DNA from: Agrobacterium rubi TR3 = NBRC 13261
GTDB lineage: Bacteria > Pseudomonadota > Alphaproteobacteria > Rhizobiales > Rhizobiaceae
Direction of reading: 5' to 3'
Assembly (NCBI RefSeq): GCF_000739935.1
Contig: NZ_BBJU01000027.1
Location: 62,001 to 126,000, forward strand
DNA: 64,000 nucleotides
Part shown: positions 52,609-61,378 of the stretch, piece after piece
How the letters are laid out: each line of letters begins with the position of its first letter
Position numbering within the stretch: position 1 is the stretch's first letter
Notes under the pieces: model-generated
What the model saw: the letters and a program-made list of their open reading frames with translations, nothing else
What the model was told of the DNA's origin: nothing
Databases searched by the model: none
Program-made: the position numbers and the translations under genes

Positions 52609-53720
52609 GCATGCGCTCCCATGCGACCGGTGCGCGCCGCCTCGATCGCGGCTGCCACATGAGACAGGGTGACGGTGCCCGCCAATTTACCTGATGGACC
52701 GACGATCACGCCTCGGCCTGATGGTGAACTGAGTGCAGCATCAAGGACATGGCGCAGGCTGCTGCCTTCGACGGCAAGCGTGCCACTAAGATTGAGATCG
52801 CCATCTCTTAATGGAGCCTTGACGCTTTCGATATCGGCCCAGCCTAGCGGCCGGTGCTCGGCGTCTGCGACAAGCACCCATCTGTCGATCGCAATCTGAA
52901 GAAGGGACTCCGGAGTGGCGCCGAGCGTGGCTGTCGGCTCCTGGCCAAGTGGCACGCCGTCATTGTTGAATTCGGCAAAGCCAAGGATGCGATAACCCCG
53001 GTCACGTCCAATGAAATCGGCGACGAAGTCGTCGGCGGGTCTTGCCAGCAATTGCTGGGGGGTAGCGATCTGCGCCAGCGTTCCGCCGGTGCGCAGGACT
53101 GCGACCTGATCTCCAAGCTTCAGAGCCTCGTCGATGTCATGCGTAACCATAATAATGGTCTTGCCGATTTCGTGTTGGAGGCGCAGGAACTCGTCCTGCA
53201 ACTGGGCGCGGACAACCGGATCGACAGCGCTGAAAGGTTCGTCCATGAGCATGAATTTCGGGTCTGACGCGAGTGCTCGGGCAACGCCCACTCGCTGTTG
53301 CTGGCCACCGGAAAGTTGCCATGGATAGCGATTGGCGAAGGCGGAGGAGAGGCCGACACGTTCCAAGAGGTCATGAGCAGTGCGAAGCGCCTGCTGCGTG
53401 GGCGTTCCGTTCAGCCGCGCGGTTGTAGCGATGTTTTGCACGACTGTGCGGTGGGGAAACAGTCCGGCGTTTTGAATGACGTACCCGATCCTGCGGCGCA
53501 GCAGCGCGACATCCATCGCATCCGCTGGCTCGCCGTCGAGAAGAATTCTGCCCGAGGAGGGCGTGATCAGTCGGTTGACCATGCGAAGCGACGTCGTCTT
53601 GCCGCAGCCTGAAGGGCCGACAAAGATTGTAAGCTTGCCGGTTGGCGCAGTCAGCGACAAAGTGTCGACAGCCGTTGTTGGGCCGCGGTAATGCTTACTG
53701 ACGTTGTCAAAAGTTATCAT
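52605..53720 (-). CDS. OpuC-type ABC ATPase with C-terminal CBS-like region
   Basis: 371 aa. Walker A GPSGCGKTTSLRMVNRL, YVIQNAGLFPHRTV, signature LSGGQQQRVGVARAL, Walker B FMLMDEPFSAVDP and VTHDIDEALKLGDQVAVLRTGG. Residues about 255-365 hold two degenerate CBS-like repeats (RWVLVADAEHRPLGWADIESV, GVIVGPSGKLAGTVTLSHVAAAIE) that in relatives gate transport in response to ionic strength. First gene of the six-gene operon. Confidence 0.93.
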   Translation of the reverse strand: MITFDNVSKHYRGPTTAVDTLSLTAPTGKLTIFVGPSGCGKTTSLRMVNRLITPSSGRILLDGEPADAMDVALLRRRIGYVIQNAGLFPHRTVVQNIATTARLNGTPTQQALRTAHDLLERVGLSSAFANRYPWQLSGGQQQRVGVARALASDPKFMLMDEPFSAVDPVVRAQLQDEFLRLQHEIGKTIIMVTHDIDEALKLGDQVAVLRTGGTLAQIATPQQLLARPADDFVADFIGRDRGYRILGFAEFNNDGVPLGQEPTATLGATPESLLQIAIDRWVLVADAEHRPLGWADIESVKAPLRDGDLNLSGTLAVEGSSLRHVLDAALSSPSGRGVIVGPSGKLAGTVTLSHVAAAIEAARTGRMGAHA

Positions 53721-53776
53721 GTCGCAGTCCCCTGATGTAGAAAATCGGATCTGGCCGAGGCTCCTATATGCGTTAG

Positions 53777-53788
53777 TTGTCTATACAA
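53777..53788. promoter_or_regulatory. HutC-like operator before the OpuC-type operon
   Basis: TTGT-CTAT-ACAA, close to the TTGTATATACAA-type site of HutC-family GntR repressors. It lies 57-68 bases upstream of the ATPase start, where it could block the promoter. Likely target of the regulator at 49481-50221. Confidence 0.55.
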
Positions 53789-54327
53789 GCACGAACGCCA
53801 AACCTACGCAAGCAGGGCGCTCAAAAATTCTGCGCGCCCTAATTGTGCTTAATTTTTATGCGGGAGTGTCGTGGGGCAGCAGCTAGTTGGTGCACTTAAA
53901 CGTGCGGTTTCGTTGCGGAGGTCGAGTCGGACCGGTTGCCGCGACGTACGAATTTTCTGGGAGTTTCTCTGAAAGAGGTGTCAAATCAATCTCAGTATTT
54001 CCAATAGGGGCACGAGTATTTCTCGCACAATGCTTCTAATTTAATCGCTTATGAGAACTAACGCGGGCAGCAGTTCGAATTCAGTCAAGGCGTTTGACGT
54101 TCTCCCCATCTTGAACCGCAACCCTTAATAAGGATCGCCTTTTCAAATGCGCGGTCTGCGAAAGTTCACGACATAGAGGATCGGGCCGCAGACTGCACCT
54201 CGCTTAAGACGTTTTTTGAGACTTACCGGGAAACGCATGGCTAGCTGCGCGACCGAAGGACCGGTTCCTGGACCGTTGCCGAGTATGGCGCAACCCGGCT
54301 GCATTCGCTTCTCGAGTATGTCCGCCC
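53789..54327. other. Gap without a recognisable gene
   Basis: About 540 bases upstream of the OpuC-type operon and downstream of the COG0523 gene. Only short frames; no RNA gene seen. Confidence 0.45.
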
Positions 54328-54347
54328 GCGATGAGCATCGCGAGAAG

Positions 54348-54378
54348 CAGGCCATCCGCAAAACTTGCGGATGGCCTG
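54348..54378 (-). terminator. Strong hairpin after the COG0523 gene
   Basis: CAGGCCATCCGCAA (54348-54361) and TTGCGGATGGCCTG (54365-54378) make a perfect 14-base stem with a 3-base loop, 14 bases after the stop at 54392. A second palindrome CGCGATGAGCATCGCG lies at about 54328-54343. The T-run is poor but the stem is very stable. Confidence 0.6.
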
Positions 54379-54391
54379 GTGGTTGCGGCGG

Positions 54392-55597
54392 TCATACTGC
54401 CTGCCTTTGCCACGACGGGAACGGATCAGGCATACCTTGCCAGCGATCTGGCAAAAATTCGGTGCTGTCGATCAGGCATTCGTCCAGTTCAGCTCGAATG
54501 GCCGCCTCATCCATGGGATCTGCGCCGATGAAAACGATTTCCTGCCTTCGATCACCCCAGATCGGATCAAGGTAGGGTTTCATCATGTTTAGGAAGCCAG
54601 GGTCGTCGGGCCACTGGTCCTTCGGTACCGATGTCCACCATAGGCCCATCTTCTGAGTCCGTACGAGCGCACCCGCTTGACTTAGTTCGCCGACGTGGTC
54701 CGGACGTGTGGCAAGCCAGAAAAAACCTTTCGCGCGGACAACGCCCGACCACGAGCGATTGATGAATGACTGGAACTTCGCAGGATTGAACGGTTTCTTA
54801 GCGCGATAGACAAAGGACCGGATACCGTATCCCTCCGATTCTGGAACATGGTGGGCAAAGCCATGCAGTTCCTTGAACCAGAGAGGATAGGTCTCCGCTT
54901 TGGCGAAGTCGAAACGTCCTGTACCCAGCACTTCGTTGAGGCCGACCTTGCCGAAATCTGCCTCGATGAGTTTTGCATCGGCATTGAGGCTGGCGATGAT
55001 CTTGCGTGCGGCGTCTCGCTGCTCGGGGCTCGCCGTGCCGATCTTGTTGAGGATCACGACATCGGCGAACTCAATCTGCTCGACGAGGAGATCTACGAGC
55101 GTTCGGTTGTCGCCGTCGCCAGCCGTCTCACCCCGGTCAGCCAAGAAATCGGAGGAACTGTAGTCCTTGAGCAGGTTGGCAGCGTCAACCACAGTCACCA
55201 TCGTGTCGAGCCTTGCAACGTCGGAAAGACTGCGACCATTCTCGTCGCGGAAGTCAAATGTTGCGGCGACTGGCAGTGGCTCGGCGATCCCGGTGGATTC
55301 GATCAGGAGATAATCGAATCGACCCTGCTCGGCCAGAGAGCGAACCTCCTGGAGGAGATCATCGCGCAATGTGCAACAGATGCAGCCATTGGTCATCTCT
55401 ACTAGTTGTTCTTGAGTCCGCGAGAGGTTGGCTCCGCCATCACGCACCAGCGCGGCGTCAATGTTGACCTCGCTCATATCGTTGACAATGAGGGCAACGC
55501 GTAGACCTTCGCGATTGGTAAGGATGTGGTTGAGCAAGGTTGTTTTTCCGGCGCCGAGGAATCCCGACAATACCGTTACTGGGAGTTTCGACGTCAT
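54392..55597 (-). CDS. COG0523 (CobW/ZigA-type) metal-chaperone GTPase
   Basis: 401 aa from ATG 55597: GGAG is 6 bases ahead of it, while the ATG at 55603 abuts the ribosome site. Walker [14 protein letters not shown], the metal-binding CxCC in [29 protein letters not shown] and NKIG. The C-terminal domain has [17 protein letters not shown] and [26 protein letters not shown]. These proteins deliver zinc under limitation. Zur-like palindromes lie about 150-200 bases upstream. A truncated copy points the other way beyond them. Confidence 0.93.
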   Translation of the reverse strand: MTSKLPVTVLSGFLGAGKTTLLNHILTNREGLRVALIVNDMSEVNIDAALVRDGGANLSRTQEQLVEMTNGCICCTLRDDLLQEVRSLAEQGRFDYLLIESTGIAEPLPVAATFDFRDENGRSLSDVARLDTMVTVVDAANLLKDYSSSDFLADRGETAGDGDNRTLVDLLVEQIEFADVVILNKIGTASPEQRDAARKIIASLNADAKLIEADFGKVGLNEVLGTGRFDFAKAETYPLWFKELHGFAHHVPESEGYGIRSFVYRAKKPFNPAKFQSFINRSWSGVVRAKGFFWLATRPDHVGELSQAGALVRTQKMGLWWTSVPKDQWPDDPGFLNMMKPYLDPIWGDRRQEIVFIGADPMDEAAIRAELDECLIDSTEFLPDRWQGMPDPFPSWQRQAV

Positions 55598-55744
55598 TTG
55601 CATCTCCGTTGTTTCGAAAGGGAAGGGTGGAACAGCAAGCTTACGGAGCCGGGCGGAGGGGGCCGCTCACACTCTTCGACCACCGTTAGGACCAGATGCT
55701 TGTTTCGGGCCAATCTAGCAACAATGCCAAACCTCCGATCTAAC

Positions 55745-55791
55745 GTAATGGTATAACAACACAAACATTCGCGAATGTAATACCATTACAT
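55745..55791. promoter_or_regulatory. Zur-like palindrome cluster
   Basis: GTAATGGTAT (55745-55754) and ATACCATTAC (55780-55789) are perfect inverted arms. Inside lies ACATTCGCGAATGT (55765-55778), and ATGTAATACCATTACAT (55775-55791) has 7-base arms around ACC. The AT-rich GTAAT...ATTAC pattern resembles alphaproteobacterial Zur boxes, and COG0523 genes are classic Zur targets. The site lies between two divergent COG0523 sequences. Confidence 0.55.
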
Positions 55792-55975
55792 ACTACATGG
55801 CTGTCAAGCCGTTTCGCCACCGATCTTTTTCCACCCGCAGATTCGACGAGTACGGCCCGCCCTGACCGCGAAAATCCATCTTGAACAAGCGAGGAGACAT
55901 GTTCGCCAACCCTTTTGCCAAGAGGAAACCGCCATACAGACATCGACTGGGTCGTCTCAGTCAACGCATGGGACC

Positions 55976-56089
55976 ATGCCTGTAACGTTGCTGACCGGGT
56001 TCCTCGGCGCAGGGAAAACAACGTTACTCAACGACATTCCTCGGGAGTCCGGAGTGGCGAACGCGGTTAATTCTAACAAGGTGCTTTGA
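55976..56089 (+). pseudogene. Truncated COG0523 GTPase (first 37 residues)
   Basis: ATG at 55976 opens [20 protein letters not shown], the exact N-terminal Walker A region of a COG0523 protein, then IPRESGVANAVNSNKVL and a stop. The rest of the roughly 330-residue protein is missing. It is divergent from the intact gene across the palindrome cluster. Confidence 0.75.
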
Positions 56090-56756
56090 TCTAATGATGA
56101 TGAACCCGCGATGGAGAGGACCGGCCGCAACATTGATCTTTGACATATTCTTCCGGCAGTTTGTGTGTCATCTAGGCGACGTCAATGAACCTCGGGATGC
56201 CATTACATATTGGTACGCTGCCTATCGTTATCAGTGATAGTATCTGGACTGATCGCCTGGTTTTCCAGGAAAATGTGGTACGTAGGAACGATCATAACAT
56301 TCGCTCAGTTGCCTGCGCTCGTCGCTGCGAACAACGACCCTTCATTCATGATGGGCCTGCTTTTTTGCTTGTTTTGTCGCTTCCTGCCAGCGCGGCATCA
56401 GCGCTTGCAATGCAATTGCGACGTTGCTGATGAGAGTGGGGGGCTCTTGGCGCGCTAGATGCAATGAAGAGCTGCTAACAACGGCAGAATTTTCCGGCGA
56501 AAGTTATCTTGATCTGCGCGGTGTGTTTGTGCTCGTCTTTCGTGAAAACCGACAGATCTGGAGCATCTCAACATGTAATTTATCGAGAACGAGCGTCTGA
56601 TCCTGAGATTATTTCAGGCAGGGGATGCTGATGATCTATTTGCTTATAAGTTGCTCGCTGCCCATAGCCTGTGACCGGAATTGTTTTAATTTACCATCGT
56701 TTGCGGATTATTTATACGTTTAGCCGAGGATGCCGCTAGTATTCAGGGGCGGGTCA
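56090..56756. other. Gap holding a GNAT remnant and otherwise no gene
   Basis: About 670 bases before the chemoreceptor. Apart from the remnant at 56573-56674 only short frames occur. No RNA gene seen. Confidence 0.45.
56573..56674 (+). pseudogene. N-terminal remnant of a GNAT acetyltransferase
   Basis: After ATG and an immediate TAA, the frame reads FIENERLILRLFQAGDADDLFAYKLL, the typical first strand and helix of RimJ/RimL-type GNAT enzymes (ERLxLR, DADDLF), then stops. The remaining 130 or so residues are gone. Confidence 0.55.
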
Positions 56757-58952
56757 ATGAAAAAACTTTTTAGTACTGTGTCGGGAAAACTCATTTTGGC
56801 GACGGGAACCGCCATTACGGGTATCCTCATCGCTTATACGGCTTTCAATGTTGTCGCTGTCAAATCTGCGACAGAACGCGACGTGATGGCCTTGGCGAAC
56901 GAAAAGGCCGGTTTGGTCAGCCAGCACGTTGCAACAGATATTTCCGAAGCAACATCAGCTGGCGCAACACTTGCTGCTACGATCACAGGAATTATTGGCG
57001 ATGGCTCTCGCAGCCGCGCGGATATTATAGCCATGATCAAGTCGGTTGCTCCGCAATATCCAAACGTGTTCGGGGCCTGGATGTGCGAGCTGATCGATGG
57101 CAGGAGCCCGAAGCCTACAGTCGGTAATGATGGATTGAACAAGGAAGGTATCTTCACGCCCTACTGGACGAAAGGAAACGGTGGCCAGATGGAGTTTTCC
57201 ACCTGGACCATCAAACCGGGAGATGAATACTACAGCGGTGTGCTAAAGAGCGGGAACGCCATTATCACCTCGCCTTATCTCACCAACATGTCAAAGCTTG
57301 TCACATCGGTGTCGGTGCCGGTCAAGATCGACGGCAAGGTCGTCGGCATGGCGGGCGTCGATATCAAGCTCGACGATCTAACGGCGAGTTTGGCACGGAT
57401 GAAGCCGTTTGAAGGCGGTAGCGTCATGCTGCTCGCCAGCAACGGCAAATGGTTGACCCATCCGAACTCGGATAATCTGATGAAGGATTATTCTGACGTT
57501 GGTGCTGCAGATGTCAAACAGTCGTTGGCAGATGGCAAGATGAGGGTCGTGACCGGACTTCCGGACGGTTCGGTGCGCCTCATCTATCCATTCACTGCAT
57601 CCGGCATGAACACCACGTGGGCGACTGTGCTCGACGTTCCGTCAACGGTTTTTTCCGCTCCGGTATGGCATCAGGTCTACAGCACTCTGATTGGCGGGCT
57701 ACTTATTCTGTGTGTCACGCTTGGCGTCATTCTACTGGCGAGCCAGATCCTTATCAAAAAGCCATTGACGGCGGTTCTGAGCGCTGTCGGCAAGATGGCA
57801 GATGGCAATTACAGGGATCCGGTTGGTCAGACGGCCAAGAAGGATGAGCTAGGCAGACTGACGGCCGCGCTCGAGACGTTTCGATTTGCCTTGGCCCGGG
57901 GTGAAGAAATGCAGGCTGAGCAGGAGGAACTCCAGCGCCAGATCGACGGCGACCGCAAGCGCCAGAACGCGATCGACAGCGACAAGGCTGACGATCTGCG
58001 TCGCTTTGTTGAAATCGTCCAGAGCAGCTTCAATTCCCTTGCTGCCGGAGATTTGACGGTGCGCATGAACGAGCGAGTTGCGCCCGAATTTGATGCCATC
58101 CGGCAGAACTTCAACGTATCTGTTTCTTCGCTTGAAGAAACGATCGGCAACGTCGTTAACGCAGTCTATACGATACGCTCCGGTCTCTCTGAGATATCCA
58201 CGGCGTCGAATGACTTGGCCCGGCGTACCGAGCAGCAGGCTGCCTCGCTTGAGGAAACCGTCGCGGCTCTGGGTGAAGTCACTCGTGGCGTAAACAATAC
58301 TGCAGATGGCGCATCGACTGCGCAAAAAACTGTGAATGTCGCTCGTGGGGATGCTGAGAAGGGTGGCGAAGTCGTCGCCCGCGCGATTGCGGCGATGATG
58401 GAAATTCAGGGGTCCTCAAGCAAAATTGGCAATATCATCAGCGTCATTGATGAGATTGCTTTTCAGACCAACCTGCTTGCACTGAATGCAGGCGTCGAGG
58501 CTGCACGGGCAGGTGAGGCGGGCAAGGGCTTTGCGGTCGTGGCGCAGGAGGTGCGTGAACTTGCACAGCGCTCCGCCAAGGCTGCGAAAGAAATCAAGGA
58601 ACTGATCTCCATGTCATCCAACCAGGTCGAGGCTGGTGTCCAACTGGTCGAGGAAACCGGTTCATCTCTAGGCAAGATTGTCGAACAGGTTTTGGGAATG
58701 AGCCACACCGTCCATCAGATTGCTGCAAATGCGCGTGAACAGGCGGTGAGCCTGCGGGAGGTGTCGTCCGCAGCAGATCAGATGGATAAAGTCACACAGC
58801 AGAACGCGGCCATGGTGGAGGAAACGACGGCTGCCGCTCAGAGTCTTGCACAGGAAACCGAAAAACTGGCTGCAATCATCGGTCGTTTCAAAGTAATGGG
58901 AAATCAAGCGCGGACCCAGAACCACGAGTTTCAGTACCAAGCGGCTAGCTGA
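56757..58952 (+). CDS. Methyl-accepting chemotaxis protein with dCache sensor
   Basis: 731 aa from ATG 56757 (CAGGGGCGGG upstream). TM1 about 10-33, a periplasmic double-Cache domain about 38-290 ([59 protein letters not shown]), TM2 about 303-325, HAMP about 326-380, and the signalling tip [45 protein letters not shown]. There is no NWETF-type tether for CheR at the C-terminus. Such sensors often bind amino acids or amines; the ligand is unknown. It stands alone, with no che genes nearby. Confidence 0.95.
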   Translation: MKKLFSTVSGKLILATGTAITGILIAYTAFNVVAVKSATERDVMALANEKAGLVSQHVATDISEATSAGATLAATITGIIGDGSRSRADIIAMIKSVAPQYPNVFGAWMCELIDGRSPKPTVGNDGLNKEGIFTPYWTKGNGGQMEFSTWTIKPGDEYYSGVLKSGNAIITSPYLTNMSKLVTSVSVPVKIDGKVVGMAGVDIKLDDLTASLARMKPFEGGSVMLLASNGKWLTHPNSDNLMKDYSDVGAADVKQSLADGKMRVVTGLPDGSVRLIYPFTASGMNTTWATVLDVPSTVFSAPVWHQVYSTLIGGLLILCVTLGVILLASQILIKKPLTAVLSAVGKMADGNYRDPVGQTAKKDELGRLTAALETFRFALARGEEMQAEQEELQRQIDGDRKRQNAIDSDKADDLRRFVEIVQSSFNSLAAGDLTVRMNERVAPEFDAIRQNFNVSVSSLEETIGNVVNAVYTIRSGLSEISTASNDLARRTEQQAASLEETVAALGEVTRGVNNTADGASTAQKTVNVARGDAEKGGEVVARAIAAMMEIQGSSSKIGNIISVIDEIAFQTNLLALNAGVEAARAGEAGKGFAVVAQEVRELAQRSAKAAKEIKELISMSSNQVEAGVQLVEETGSSLGKIVEQVLGMSHTVHQIAANAREQAVSLREVSSAADQMDKVTQQNAAMVEETTAAAQSLAQETEKLAAIIGRFKVMGNQARTQNHEFQYQAAS

Positions 58953-59248
58953 CGTGAAGCCTTAGAAGTCCAGAATTAGAGAGTGACCAATCTCTCAAGC
59001 TCGCCTGTGAGGAAACGATACCATTGTGAATGTAAGTTGGCTTTGCGCTGATAGCTGCGGGGGATTGAGCAATGATGGGATATCAGCAACTCCGGAGCGC
59101 TGAAGGGAAACCTAGTAATACCTCCGACACAAGACCTAAAGTGGCGGATAAGGGGTTAATCATCGAGTTTTCTTAAAATGGCATCGGCCAAATGCAGCGT
59201 TGCCAGACTTACTCCAACGTTGGCCCGGAAACAGTCTGCCAATCGCAT
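58953..59248. other. Intergenic region after the chemoreceptor
   Basis: About 300 bases with no frame, RNA gene or convincing terminator hairpin that I can see. Confidence 0.4.
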
Positions 59249-60031
59249 CTAGTTTCGAGGCTCTCCGATGAAAGCGCCAGGTGTTGTCGCTGTCACCTGC
59301 CTGAACGCACAGGAAAACGCGGCAGTGCTTGAGAAGCCTGCGTCGCTCGCCACGTCGGCGATTGCCTTGCCCAGGGCAAGCTGCTCCATGGCTTTTACGA
59401 TCCGCGCCCGTTGCCTCCAGGCTTTGAGCGTCATTCCCGTCTCCATCGGGAACAGACGGCTTGCTGTCCGAACCGAGGTTGCGGCTCGCGATGCCAACTC
59501 GTTCAAATCCATGCGATTGCGATGATCGCCAAGAGCGATCTCAGCCACCCGCTTTGCGACAGGGTTACTGGGTATAGGAAGGTAGGTCGGTGCATCTGAC
59601 ACTGCGCTCAGTTCAAGTAATATCAGCCTCACCACAAGTTCTGCTTTAACCGATGACGCATCGTCTTCAACTGCCGCTGCAAGCAGGGACTGGAGTAACG
59701 GTGTGACCTTGGATGCGAAGGCACGGTCCGGGAAATTTGGAGGAGCCCAGATCGCCATTGCAGGTGGTTGCCACTGCACCATCCAAAGCTCGGCGTCGGT
59801 TATGATATCCAGGCGATGCAGAACACCTGCCGGAATCCATGCCGCAAGCTGGGGAGGCACAAGCCAGACACCTTCATCAGTATGAAGCTGGATCATACCA
59901 GACGCAGCATAGGTGAGTTGCGCCTCATCATGACTATGGAGCGGCAAGGCTGAACCGCTCGGTTTGCTCATGCGGTGGATATTGAAAGGTGGGTGCATGT
60001 GGAATGGCCTGTCCGCGATGCGGATTGGCAT
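59249..60031 (-). CDS. AraC-family regulator with cupin domain
   Basis: 260 aa from ATG 60031 (a GTG one codon earlier is possible). N-terminal cupin: ALPLHSHDEAQLTYAASGMIQLHTDEGVWLVPPQLAAWIPAGVLHRLDI. C-terminal double HTH at about 165-255: LNELASRAATSVRTASRLFPMETGMTLKAWRQRARIVKAMEQLALGKAIADVASDAGFSSTAAFSCAFRQVTATTPGAF. Divergent from the oxidoreductase gene at 60089, 57 bases between starts, so it probably regulates that gene. Confidence 0.91.
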   Translation of the reverse strand: MPIRIADRPFHMHPPFNIHRMSKPSGSALPLHSHDEAQLTYAASGMIQLHTDEGVWLVPPQLAAWIPAGVLHRLDIITDAELWMVQWQPPAMAIWAPPNFPDRAFASKVTPLLQSLLAAAVEDDASSVKAELVVRLILLELSAVSDAPTYLPIPSNPVAKRVAEIALGDHRNRMDLNELASRAATSVRTASRLFPMETGMTLKAWRQRARIVKAMEQLALGKAIADVASDAGFSSTAAFSCAFRQVTATTPGAFIGEPRN

Positions 60032-60088
60032 CACATCGGGAAACTACATCTATATGAAAGAGCAGGTCAATATTTAGGAGACGTAATT

Positions 60089-61009
60089 ATGAGAGCTGTT
60101 GTTATCCGGGAGTACGGGTCCAATGATGTGGTGGAGATCGCTGAGGTCGATCGGCCAGAGCCGGGGGTCGGCGAGGTCTTGGTGAAGGTTCACGCGGCAG
60201 GCGTGAACCCTATTGATTGGAAAATTCGTGGGGGCATGGGCCAGCGCATGGGGATGACCCTGCCGATTCACCTCGGAGGCGAAGTTGTCGGCACAATCGA
60301 GAAGATTGGTGCTGGTGTCGATAACTTTCAGCAGGGTGAGACCATCTTCGGCATGGTCCACACCGGTGCTTTTGCAGACTATGCGGTTGCTAAAGCAACC
60401 AATGTCGTGCGTACGCCTCATAATATCGACCTTATCCACGCAGCGGCCCTTCCACTAGCAGGCTCCACTGCGTGGCAGGCACTTTTCGATGAAGCAGGAC
60501 TTTCCGCCGGACAACGTCTTCTCATCACCAACAGTTCGGGCGGGGTCGGTTCTCTTGCCGTTCAGTTCGCCAAGGCCTGCGGGGCGCATGTCACAGCGGT
60601 AGCGTCGGGTCGCAACGAAGAATTCGTTCGTGCTCTCGGAGCCGACGAGTTCATCGACTACACAACCCAACCCTTTGAAGACGCGGCACGCGAAGTCGAC
60701 ATCGTCTTCGATACAATGGGAGGCGAGACATTTCAGCGTGCTTTCAAAACCCTCAAGAAGGCCGGTTTCATGGTCACCGTCGTAGCCTTCCCCAACAAGG
60801 AAGCCGAGCGATATGGTGTCAGCGTAAAGCGATCGCTCACCGTTCCGAGCGCGCGTAACCTGGTCTCGATTACGGAACTGGTCGAGGCTGGTAAGGTGGT
60901 AGCACACGTCGATGCGGTTCTGCCGTTGGTAGAGATCAGGCAGGCGCTTACGCTATCTGAGGCTGGTCGCGCCCGTGGCAAGATCGTTCTTACACCCATT
61001 GACCAATAG
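60089..61009 (+). CDS. Zinc-free MDR quinone/enone oxidoreductase
   Basis: 306 aa from ATG 60089 with AGGAG 8 bases upstream. MRAVVIREYGSNDVVEIAEVDRPEPGVGEVLVKVHAAGVNPIDWKIRGG, the cofactor loop NSSGGVGSLAVQFAKACGAHVTAVASG, and GADEFIDYTTQPFEDAAREVDIVFDTMGGETFQRAF are those of QOR-like NADPH-dependent reductases without structural zinc. Probably reduces quinones or electrophilic enones. Confidence 0.92.
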   Translation: MRAVVIREYGSNDVVEIAEVDRPEPGVGEVLVKVHAAGVNPIDWKIRGGMGQRMGMTLPIHLGGEVVGTIEKIGAGVDNFQQGETIFGMVHTGAFADYAVAKATNVVRTPHNIDLIHAAALPLAGSTAWQALFDEAGLSAGQRLLITNSSGGVGSLAVQFAKACGAHVTAVASGRNEEFVRALGADEFIDYTTQPFEDAAREVDIVFDTMGGETFQRAFKTLKKAGFMVTVVAFPNKEAERYGVSVKRSLTVPSARNLVSITELVEAGKVVAHVDAVLPLVEIRQALTLSEAGRARGKIVLTPIDQ

Positions 61010-61378
61010 CCGCGATCTCAAGTCGGTTCCGTCTGCTGATGACCGCCAAGTCAAACTAGCGGCCATTAGAGGCTGCGGAATCGTCCAACCAAAAAGTTTC
61101 AGCGCCCTATCAGTGTTCAGTTTCATATGCGTTTGATCCATTTTTCCGTTTCGTCGTGATCCACTGACGCTTTATAATATTGTTGTCGGGCAATTGTTTA
61201 CATCGGATCTGATGGGCTTACGCTAAATGGAAAAACGGGTTAGATCTCGGTGAAATTCAAGACTGCTATAGTTCTGTTTCCTGGATGATCGTAAGATTCT
61301 CTGCATTCGACCAGCGACGGCGACGCGCATGCGAGGCGAGACCAGGACTAATCATGCGATGCTTATCCCATTCGAGGA
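61010..61378. other. Intergenic region between converging genes
   Basis: 370 bases between the oxidoreductase and dehydrogenase stop codons. No frame of interest and no clear bidirectional terminator. Confidence 0.4.
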
